From a virus, in the IMG/VR virus record IMGVR_UViG_3300023223_000141, positions 1 to 37,187 of that record: a stretch of 37,187 nt of DNA; one strand, 5' to 3'. This document shows positions 21,406-28,673 of this stretch, in pieces. Both the position numbers and the translations under genes were made by a program. Below the pieces are notes generated by a model. The model did no database searches. It worked only from the letters and a program-made list of their open reading frames with translations, and was not told the origin of the DNA. Position 1 is the stretch's first letter, and each line of letters starts with the position of its first letter.

Positions 21406-22553
21406 TGGTACATATTCCAAACTTTGGCCCGCAAATAGTACAGGCAGCTGGTGGTGTATCCCAAGGGATAGCCCAAGCACAGGCGCAGGATATAAACAGG
21501 TTTAACTTGCAGCAACGCCAGGCACAAGCACCGTTGCAGCTTCAAGGGTTAGACTTGCAGAACCAAGCTACTCAAACTAACATTGACACCACACAAAGAA
21601 AACAAGTGGTTATTGATCTTCAGAGACGTCTGGCATTTTCCAAGTCGCTTAGGGGCCCAGAAAGAAAAGCATTCTTAAGGGGGCAAGTTGAACCGCTTAT
21701 GCAACAGGTTCTTGGTGGGGGTCTAGACGTGGGTTTTGACCAGGATACTGATGAAACACTAGATATTGAGACTGATCAATTGCAAGCAGCGATTACTGGC
21801 GCGGTTGCTCAAGAGACCTTAACACCAGAACAGATTGCTGGTCTTGGTGCAGCACCGGGTTCTGTTATACAGCGTGCACCTGGTACTGGGGCACTTACTA
21901 GTATTCAGAAGGGTCAGTTTGCTGATCCTAATGCCGCGGCTGCTCAACAGCAGAGGGAAACTGCCGCAAGATTGAAGGCTGAAGGTGTTGCGAGGGATAT
22001 TACGCAGAGAGAACTTGAGAACCTAAATAAATTAATTACAGACGCCAAAAAAGACAAGCGTGTTGACAATTTCATCCAAGTATCGTCTTCATTTGACAGG
22101 GTGAAATCAGCGTCACCTACAGCAGCTGGTGATTTGTCTATTGTGTTCTCATTCATGAAGATGCTTGATCCTGGTTCAGTAGTGAGAGAAGGCGAGCAGG
22201 CGCTTGCCAGAAATGCAGCCGGTGTTCCAGATCGTATAAGAACAACTTATAACAATATCCTGGCTGGTGAAACGTTAGCGCCGGAACAAAGAAAACAGTT
22301 TGTTAATGAAGCTAAAAAAGTATTTGACGCATCACGCGCCAATGCTGAAAATGTTGTTAAAACCTTCGAAAAACGTGCTAAAAAACAAGGGCTAGACCCT
22401 ACTGTAATAAGGGAAAGCATCTTTAGCACGCCTGCGCAGCAATTACCTGAAGGCATTCCACAAGGTTCTGTTCCAGTTGGTACAAATGCCCAAGGTGAAC
22501 AGATGTTTAGAACTCCTGAAGGCCAGGTATTGGTGGTGACTAATGGCAGTTAG
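21405..22553 (+). CDS. Ejection (DNA transfer) protein 2
   Basis: This 382-residue protein starts by TAATG overlap. Residues 15-70 are Gln/Ala-rich (ISQ-like helices such as QRQAQAPLQLQGLDLQNQAT). Residues about 205-300 hold the block FSFMKMLDPGSVVREGEQ and NAAGVPDRIRTTYN, common in ejection proteins of marine and enteric podoviruses. The C-terminus (PVGTNAQGEQMFRTPEGQ) is a short SH3-like or beta tail. It is expected to be packaged in the virion and ejected. Confidence 0.75.
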   Translation: MVHIPNFGPQIVQAAGGVSQGIAQAQAQDINRFNLQQRQAQAPLQLQGLDLQNQATQTNIDTTQRKQVVIDLQRRLAFSKSLRGPERKAFLRGQVEPLMQQVLGGGLDVGFDQDTDETLDIETDQLQAAITGAVAQETLTPEQIAGLGAAPGSVIQRAPGTGALTSIQKGQFADPNAAAAQQQRETAARLKAEGVARDITQRELENLNKLITDAKKDKRVDNFIQVSSSFDRVKSASPTAAGDLSIVFSFMKMLDPGSVVREGEQALARNAAGVPDRIRTTYNNILAGETLAPEQRKQFVNEAKKVFDASRANAENVVKTFEKRAKKQGLDPTVIRESIFSTPAQQLPEGIPQGSVPVGTNAQGEQMFRTPEGQVLVVTNGS

Positions 22554-24297
22554 ACCGGCAACACCAGAAGAATTGCAGCAATTGCAGGGAGCACGCCCGG
22601 CAACACCAGAAGAATTGCAGGCATTACAGGGAGTTAGTTCAGAATTTATACCGGAAGGCCCTCTTGCGCCACAAGTAGAACCTCAAGGAGCGTTCGCGGC
22701 GGCTGGTGAGGCCTTCCGCGAGGTCGCAGGTGAAAGGTTTGGCTTCGACGACCCTCTAGAAGCACAGAGATTTTCAGAATTCGCAGGACCATTCCAACCG
22801 ATTGTACGGCCAGCCCTCGATTTGGGTGTGGCCGCTCTTGAAGCCTTGGGAGGTCTAGGTGTAGCAGAGGCTTCACTGGCTGGTGATGTAGCGGCAAGAT
22901 TAACAGGCACAGACCCAAGGGCTGCACGAAGGGAATTTAAAGCCATACTTGAAACGCCTATTACGGGTGGTATTTCACGCGTGTCGAGAAGGCCTGCGCG
23001 TCGGGCTGATGATGTCGTTGAGGCAGGAATACAAGAAGGTGTACCCGTCTTAACCACAGATGTTATTCCACCCACTACCCGTGGCGGAAGATTTGCACAG
23101 CAAACCGCTGAAACGTTGCCTATTGTAGGAACTGGTGGCGCTCGTTCACAACAACAGGTCAAGAGAATTGAAGCTGTTGAAAATTTAGCAAATGATTTTG
23201 ACATCACAATCGATGCGACATTTGAAAAACAAATTATACAATCGCTTGATGCCAAAAAGCTTGAAAATTTAAGTAAAGCCGTTTCGGTTAGGAATGAAGC
23301 TTTAAACGCTCTTGGTATTTTAGGCGATGTTCCAACTATCAATGCTAATAGAGCTATCACCAATCAAATTGCTAAACAGCAGGCGCTTAAGGGCCGAGCT
23401 AATCAAGGCTTAATAAAACTTCTTGATGATACACGTTCTTCATTATCGGGCAATTTTGTAAATATCAAAAATATTCGCACTCAGGTTATCAAAGACATTA
23501 AAGAATTACAACGTGGAGAACATGTTGTATTGAGCAGTCAAGATGAGGCTGCATTACAGGCGGTTAAATCTGCAATTGATAATGACTTGCTGGCATTTGC
23601 TCGTAAGAATGATCGTCAGGCAGCGGCTAAATGGTTGCAATCCAATAAATTATTTGCCGACGAATTCACCAAGTTTAAAGGTACTGAACTTAAAAGGCTT
23701 TTAGACAAAGGACAGGTTACTCCTGAAATAGTTGGCACTACTCTCCGTGGCGGCAAACCAAGTGAATTAAACAGGCTTGTTAATAACCTGACAACAGAGG
23801 GAAAAGCTAATGCAAGAGCAGCTATTTTAAAAGGTATTTTTGAAAAAGCAGGGTTAGGAACAGAAGCGGGGTTAAATCCTAACAGATTTATAACCGAACT
23901 TGAGCGACCCAATACACAAAGAGCAATCAATATTTTCTTTAAGGGAACAGACAAGACCCGAATTGAGGGGTTGAAAAAACTATTAGCAGCCACTCGCAGG
24001 GCCCAAGAAGCTTCGGTTACAACACCAACAGGCCAACAAATGGTACTTCTTACTGGTGGTGCGGGGGTTGGTTTTGGCGCTGCTGTGGCACCGTTAGAAA
24101 CCTTTTTCGCCGTTGGCGGCATAGGCGCAGCATCAAGGGCGTATGAAAGTCCGGCTGTAAGAGATTTTTTGCTGAGAGCTGCCAGAGCAAAAGAAGGGCC
24201 TGTTATTGACCGAATGGCAAGACAGTTTGACACACTTATTAAACAAATCCAAGCCAGCACAGTAGGAGTTATCGCCGATGGCAACCAAGAACAATAA
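22543..24297 (+). CDS. Ejection (DNA transfer) protein 3
   Basis: This 584-residue protein starts inside the end of the previous gene. Its N-terminus carries a 14-residue tandem repeat (PATPEELQQLQG / PATPEELQALQG; DNA period 42, 22555-22620). The middle (220-470) is long helix. A hydrophobic Gly/Ala segment (VLLTGGAGVGFGAAVAPL, about residues 500-517) may insert in membrane. Size and position match P22 gp16 (609 aa), which enters the cell with the DNA. No lysozyme motif was seen. Confidence 0.7.
   Translation: MAVRPATPEELQQLQGARPATPEELQALQGVSSEFIPEGPLAPQVEPQGAFAAAGEAFREVAGERFGFDDPLEAQRFSEFAGPFQPIVRPALDLGVAALEALGGLGVAEASLAGDVAARLTGTDPRAARREFKAILETPITGGISRVSRRPARRADDVVEAGIQEGVPVLTTDVIPPTTRGGRFAQQTAETLPIVGTGGARSQQQVKRIEAVENLANDFDITIDATFEKQIIQSLDAKKLENLSKAVSVRNEALNALGILGDVPTINANRAITNQIAKQQALKGRANQGLIKLLDDTRSSLSGNFVNIKNIRTQVIKDIKELQRGEHVVLSSQDEAALQAVKSAIDNDLLAFARKNDRQAAAKWLQSNKLFADEFTKFKGTELKRLLDKGQVTPEIVGTTLRGGKPSELNRLVNNLTTEGKANARAAILKGIFEKAGLGTEAGLNPNRFITELERPNTQRAINIFFKGTDKTRIEGLKKLLAATRRAQEASVTTPTGQQMVLLTGGAGVGFGAAVAPLETFFAVGGIGAASRAYESPAVRDFLLRAARAKEGPVIDRMARQFDTLIKQIQASTVGVIADGNQEQ
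22555..22620 (+). repeat. Tandem 42-base repeat in the ejection protein 3 gene
   Basis: The 24 bases at 22555-22578 recur exactly at 22597-22620, a period of 42 bases (14 codons), encoding PATPEELQ twice. Near identity at DNA level points to a recent duplication. Confidence 0.9.
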
Positions 24298-25015
24298 TGG
24301 CGGAGACGCCACCATATTTCCCGATAACAGGTTTAGCGGAGACATTAAAGCTGGTGTAGACGCTGGTATAGGCTATGGCTCTACAGATCAAGTCACAGGC
24401 ACAATCAAAGATCAGGGCAATTCCCTCAGATATGTTGCCGGGACCGGAGGTATAGGCGGTACATTCACAGGTGTTTACGCTAATGGTACGCCTGCCAGTC
24501 CAACTTATGTTAATCAGAATGATGTTTTGGCTAGGCTTGTTGGTAATGGCGCTAACGAAACAGGTGAGTTAGACGAGTCCACTTCTGTGGGTATTATCCA
24601 ATATAAGGTATTTGATACTGACCCAGTCAGCGGCGGCGGTGGTGGTGGTTTTCTTGGTCAATGGGAAGTGCAGTACGGGTTTAAAATTCTTGCCAGGTTC
24701 TTTTACACCGGAGACTTTTTACTAGGTCCCGGGAATGCGTGGCAATCTCCAACGCTATTAGATTTTGAACCTGAATTAGTTGTAAGGGGTGGTGGTGCGG
24801 CCATTACAATTCTTGACAATATTATCAATGATAGATGGACCATGTCGACTACAGATGGTGATTTGGTGTTTAGGCATGAAGAACCAGACGACACAGTAAC
24901 TATCTGGATGCGGGTAGATAAAGATACTAACGAAATATTCCTTGACTTACCAACAGTTGCAGGAACGACGGGCTCTCTCTTTAATGACAGCGGCACAGTA
25001 AAGGTAGCACCATAA
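24278..25015 (+). CDS. Tail fibre-like protein 1
   Basis: This 245-residue protein starts within the end of ejection gene 3. The N-terminal NGGDATIFPDN (residues 7-17) is shared with the protein at 25457, suggesting a common attachment tag. A Gly run (VSGGGGGGFLG) splits two beta-rich halves. The C-terminus LPTVAGTTGSLFNDSGTVKVAP resembles the 'LPT...G.LwNDgGTlkv' ends of many phage fibres. It is probably a structural tail component; the receptor role is inferred. Confidence 0.65.
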   Translation: MATKNNNGGDATIFPDNRFSGDIKAGVDAGIGYGSTDQVTGTIKDQGNSLRYVAGTGGIGGTFTGVYANGTPASPTYVNQNDVLARLVGNGANETGELDESTSVGIIQYKVFDTDPVSGGGGGGFLGQWEVQYGFKILARFFYTGDFLLGPGNAWQSPTLLDFEPELVVRGGGAAITILDNIINDRWTMSTTDGDLVFRHEEPDDTVTIWMRVDKDTNEIFLDLPTVAGTTGSLFNDSGTVKVAP

Positions 25016-25473
25016 TGTTTGAATTAACCAATGAAATGAAGAAAATTCAAGGCCATTATGCATACCGCATTAAGGCCACGGAAGATTTTGAAGATGTTAA
25101 GTCTGGTGATCTGGGCGGGTTTGTTAGCACAAAAGATAATCTTGATGGTGGTTGGGTTTATGATGATGCGGCATGTTTAGGAAATGCCAGATGCTCAGGA
25201 GCCATACGAAATAATGCTATTGTAATGGATAGGGCCATTGTGTCCGGTGAAGTATCCGAGAATGCAATAGTATACGGCCTTGCTGTAATAGAAGGATTAG
25301 TAAAGGGCACTTCAAAAGTATTCGGGCATATAATAGTTAAAGGGTCTATTGATGGTGATTTATCAGTTCGGGGAGCACGCACTATTGAAGGTGACGAAAA
25401 AGGTGAAGGTGTTAGAGGTGATCCTGTAGAAAAACCAAAAGAAAAAGGACGCAGACGTGGTAGACAAGCTTAG
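25015..25473 (+). CDS. Left-handed beta-helix repeat protein
   Basis: This 152-residue protein starts by TAATG overlap. After a start typical of this phage family (ITNEMKKIxGH-like, ATEDFEDVKSGDLGGFV), residues 50-120 are hexapeptide-like repeats (WVYDDAACLGNARCSG, AIVMDRAIVSGEVSENAIVYG) forming a left-handed beta-helix. The C-terminus is charged and basic (EKPKEKGRRRGRQA). Such proteins are widespread in prophages with no proven role; the position among fibre genes suggests a structural or chaperone role here. Confidence 0.7.
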   Translation: MFELTNEMKKIQGHYAYRIKATEDFEDVKSGDLGGFVSTKDNLDGGWVYDDAACLGNARCSGAIRNNAIVMDRAIVSGEVSENAIVYGLAVIEGLVKGTSKVFGHIIVKGSIDGDLSVRGARTIEGDEKGEGVRGDPVEKPKEKGRRRGRQA

Positions 25474-26365
25474 TAACGGCGGCGATCAGTCGATATTTCC
25501 AGAAAATATTAATGTAAACACGACTGTTACATATGAGGATGGTTGTGTAGTTACTTCAGAAATAAACACTACATTTGATTATAGCCTTGCTACAAGTTTC
25601 AAGGTTCCGTCATTGGTTGCTACGGGCCAAATCTCGTCTACAGTTGCGACAGGTACACCTGGAGAGTTTGGAACCACTGCGGCTGGTCTTCAGATAATAA
25701 ATAATAGTTCTAATGGTCGCGTTAGTATTGTACCAGCTACTGCCGGTGCTTTTGATGCCGCACAATCTTTACAGTGGAACGAGGCAACGATAAGATGGCG
25801 CGCCTTGATGGATTTCGAAGTTGTTGGTGATTTTATCGCGACTAAAATAACTACGTCTGATTTGGTTGAAATTAACAAAGGCACTGCGCTTACAACAGAT
25901 GTAAATACAGTTCTTTCTGGTTCACAAATAGGACAAGCAAACAATGTTCAATTAAAGTTTGGCGTTGATAGCGGCTCTACATGGGACCTTGATATAGTCG
26001 ATAGTTCAAATGTAACAGTGGGATTAATTAAACATAACCAGACAGGCGGTGGGTCAAGTAATGGTGTGTTGAACTTCTTCCCTAGAGATAATGTGCTTTC
26101 TTATCAATTGGATGATTTAAAGTTTGGGCCATCTGCTGGCTCGTTCAATCCAAATCTTGGAGCAATGGCAACATCATGGAACATAGGTTTTATCGACACC
26201 ATGCAATATGCCAACGCAACAACCCACACAGATGGAAGCGGCACGCCTGAAGCTGTTATAACCGCTCCTGTGGGTTCTACGTTTTCACGAACAGATGGTG
26301 GTGCCGGTACATCGTTTTATGTTAAAGAATCTGGTGCTGGCAATACAGGCTGGATAGCAAAATAA
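25457..26365 (+). CDS. Tail fibre-like protein 2
   Basis: This 302-residue protein starts at a GTG at 25457, overlapping the previous gene by 17 bases; the start is supported by LSNGGDQSIFPENINVN (residues 5-21), matching the N-terminal tag of fibre-like protein 1. The rest is beta-rich with Thr, Ser, Gly and Asn repeats. The C-terminus (GSTFSRTDGGAGTSFYVKES, GNTGWIAK) is the 'fxRtDGGaGtslYvKesGtGnTGW' motif found in many phage tail and structural proteins. It is probably part of the tail. Confidence 0.7.
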   Translation: MVDKLSNGGDQSIFPENINVNTTVTYEDGCVVTSEINTTFDYSLATSFKVPSLVATGQISSTVATGTPGEFGTTAAGLQIINNSSNGRVSIVPATAGAFDAAQSLQWNEATIRWRALMDFEVVGDFIATKITTSDLVEINKGTALTTDVNTVLSGSQIGQANNVQLKFGVDSGSTWDLDIVDSSNVTVGLIKHNQTGGGSSNGVLNFFPRDNVLSYQLDDLKFGPSAGSFNPNLGAMATSWNIGFIDTMQYANATTHTDGSGTPEAVITAPVGSTFSRTDGGAGTSFYVKESGAGNTGWIAK

Positions 26366-26375
26366 GGAGAGTAAA

Positions 26376-26675
26376 ATGGCTAGTAAATTTGATGTAATAT
26401 TACCTTTTGACGGGCAATACCTGTCAATTCATGACGAAATTAGTGAAGCCGCTGGTGTTGCACTTATCTTGCAGATGCAAGAGTTTGGCACAGTTCGTTC
26501 TACTGAGGAAAGTGTAGCGCCAGGACCTGATAAAAATTTTGGTTATGGCACACGTACTAGAATTGATGGTTCGTCAGAGCAAAACGGACAATGGGAATCT
26601 GCGCCAGCTGCGGGTGAGAAGACATACGTTCGAGCAATGGACGGAAAGAATGTGTTAACAGTACAAACTGCATAA
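26376..26675 (+). CDS. Hypothetical small structural protein
   Basis: This 99-residue protein is preceded by AAGGAGAG. It has no signal peptide or membrane segment; its C-terminus is beta-like with SAPAAGEKTYVRAMDGKN. It lies between fibre genes, so a tail or chaperone role is possible. No family was recognised. Confidence 0.55.
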   Translation: MASKFDVILPFDGQYLSIHDEISEAAGVALILQMQEFGTVRSTEESVAPGPDKNFGYGTRTRIDGSSEQNGQWESAPAAGEKTYVRAMDGKNVLTVQTA

Positions 26676-26712
26676 TTATGGGGGTCGTTCATGGGGGTCT
26701 GAAAGGCTATGA

Positions 26713-27945
26713 ATGACTATTACATCACCACCAGGCGGCGACGCATTAACTGGCACTAATCTAACCGAAGCCGCTATCCCGCAAATATCTGGCGGAAAAC
26801 TGATTGACTCTGGTATGAGAGTACTTTCTGACGGTACTATTCAAAGTGATAAGTCAATCGAACTTCCTAATAATTCCTTAGATTTTGCTGATGTCATTAC
26901 TCTATCGGAAGGGACAAGTTCAATTATTCTTCGTGATAAAATTAATGACAAAAATAGCACTGGAATTATGAGCGTATTTACGAATTCTGGTTCTCAAAAT
27001 CCTTCTTATTTCAAACTTGCTGCGCAAACAAATTTCGTTGTTAATTCAGATTTCAGTCAAAATCTCACAGCAAACCCACTTACATTCCAACTCACTGCCG
27101 TCAATGATGCACAGGTGAATGTGCTACATTTCAAAACTGGTTCTGCCATGACGAATGTTCGCATCAGAGTTGCTGATAATGCCACCGGCATTGTTCTTCG
27201 TTATTTGCCAAGTAAAGCAACATGGAATTCAGACACTGGTGGTTTTTCCTTTGTCTCTGGGGATAATATCATTGATCTCATTAGTGTTGCTGCAGATACC
27301 CCCGGCGTGATTAATCTAGGCGTTACACCATTCCGCTTCACTTCTACTGAACTTCTGGACATCGAAATTCGGGCCGATACTGTTGATCTTTTAGGTGAAA
27401 GTGGCGGCATCCCCTTCCTGAATGTTGATGATCAGATTGGTGTTGATACAACCGTCCTGGAAACAGAAACTCTTGTTGCGGAAAGCTTTGATGCAAATGA
27501 CGTTATTTACCCTCCTGTTAATCCTGCCGTTGCATCATCGAGGAATGGTCATCCTATCATCTCATTTGACGATACAGTAGCAGAGAATGTGACACGAAAG
27601 TTAACCGTATCTTCAAATTATAGTAACACAGATATTTCAGTAGACATTGACTGGGTAGCTGAAACTGCCACGACAGGCGGTGTTACTTGGGGTGTTGAAT
27701 TTGAGCGTAAGGCACCCGGCGGCACAGATATTGATTTGGATTCATTTGCCGCGCAAAAAACCGGAACCAGCACAACCAACGGAACTAGCGGGATTATCAC
27801 TCGAACCACCATTATATTAACTCAGGCTGAGGCAGATGCAATTCAAGCCTTAGATTCATACAGAATTAGGTTGCAAAGAGTTGTCGGCGATGTGGGGGAT
27901 GATATGATAGGTGATGCACAAGTCCTTAAAGCGGGAGTGCGGTAA
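26713..27945 (+). CDS. Tail fibre-like protein 3
   Basis: This 410-residue protein starts at ATG 26713 after GAAAGG. Its N-terminus (SPPGGDALTGTNLTEAAIPQ) carries GGD like the tags at 24278 and 25457 but lacks the IFP part. Long stretches of alternating Ser, Thr, Asn and hydrophobic residues predict an extended beta structure. The C-terminus (SYRIRLQRVVGDVGDDMIGDAQVLKAGVR) resembles the closing jelly-roll strands of phage fibre domains. It is inferred to be a tail fibre or receptor-binding part. Confidence 0.6.
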   Translation: MTITSPPGGDALTGTNLTEAAIPQISGGKLIDSGMRVLSDGTIQSDKSIELPNNSLDFADVITLSEGTSSIILRDKINDKNSTGIMSVFTNSGSQNPSYFKLAAQTNFVVNSDFSQNLTANPLTFQLTAVNDAQVNVLHFKTGSAMTNVRIRVADNATGIVLRYLPSKATWNSDTGGFSFVSGDNIIDLISVAADTPGVINLGVTPFRFTSTELLDIEIRADTVDLLGESGGIPFLNVDDQIGVDTTVLETETLVAESFDANDVIYPPVNPAVASSRNGHPIISFDDTVAENVTRKLTVSSNYSNTDISVDIDWVAETATTGGVTWGVEFERKAPGGTDIDLDSFAAQKTGTSTTNGTSGIITRTTIILTQAEADAIQALDSYRIRLQRVVGDVGDDMIGDAQVLKAGVR

Positions 27946-27947
27946 TT

Positions 27948-28613
27948 ATGGCTAGAAATTTTGTAGCAGCAAACAATGATTTCATTGAGGTTGGTGATAT
28001 AGCCGCTTTGGACATCACAGGGGATCAAGTCACTTTATCAGCGTGGGTAAGAATAGCATCAAAGACCGATGAAATGAAAATGCTGGCCAAATGGTCAGAC
28101 TCAGCCGGGGCGTTCAGCTATCTCTTGTCGTCAGACGCAGTAGGGAACGACAAAGTCTTGTTTGCTGTCCGCACCAGCTCGCAGGTTTCCACAAGTGGAA
28201 CAACATCGATGGTTGTTGGGCAATGGCACCATCTTGCGGGTGTTTATGACGGCTCGGATATACGAGCTTATCTTGACGGAATAGAAGAAAATTCAGCTGC
28301 GGCAAGTGGAAATATTCCATTGAACACGGCACCCGTTAGAATTGGTATGGGGTCGGGTGCAGTCGGAGAAGAGCCTATGGATGGTGATATCGGACATTGT
28401 GCGATATACGATGCTTCTTTGACCCCCGGCGAAATAGCATCACTTGCAGCTGGTATCAGTCCTCTACAAATCCGCGCCGATAATTTACTATTTTATGCTC
28501 CATTAAATGGGCAAAATCCAGAGTATGATGTAATCGGGGGTTTAGATTTAACCGTTACGGGAGCTACCAAAGAAGAAGAGCCGCCGATACCAAATAGCAT
28601 AGTGGCACCGTAA
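27948..28613 (+). CDS. LamG/concanavalin-like lectin domain protein
   Basis: This 221-residue protein is almost one LamG (concanavalin A-like) domain at residues 1-165: VTLSAWVRI, MVVGQWHHLAGVYDG, IRAYLDGIEE and PVRIGMGSG are the classic strands. The remaining part ends IPNSIVAP. LamG domains in tails commonly bind cell surface glycans, so a receptor-binding role is likely. A second LamG domain occurs at the C-terminus of the 28674 spike. Confidence 0.75.
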   Translation: MARNFVAANNDFIEVGDIAALDITGDQVTLSAWVRIASKTDEMKMLAKWSDSAGAFSYLLSSDAVGNDKVLFAVRTSSQVSTSGTTSMVVGQWHHLAGVYDGSDIRAYLDGIEENSAAASGNIPLNTAPVRIGMGSGAVGEEPMDGDIGHCAIYDASLTPGEIASLAAGISPLQIRADNLLFYAPLNGQNPEYDVIGGLDLTVTGATKEEEPPIPNSIVAP

Positions 28614-28626
28614 AACAAACACACCA

Positions 28627-28654
28627 TTGAAAGAATAGTTAATTATGCTATATT
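28627..28654 (+). promoter_or_regulatory. Promoter before the spike gene
   Basis: TTGAAA (28627-28632), a 16-base spacer and TATATT (28649-28654) precede the ATG at 28674 by about 20 bases. Its TTGAAAGAAT is identical to the start of the promoter at 32635. It could give the spike its own transcript. Confidence 0.5.
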
Positions 28655-28673
28655 ACAACAAAACGGGGTCGAC

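Noticed and set aside
22683-24284. Minus-strand ORFs of over 220 residues inside the third ejection gene
   Set aside because: They lie antisense to a well-supported gene, have no ribosome site, and read as low-complexity Ser/Ala/Pro shadows.
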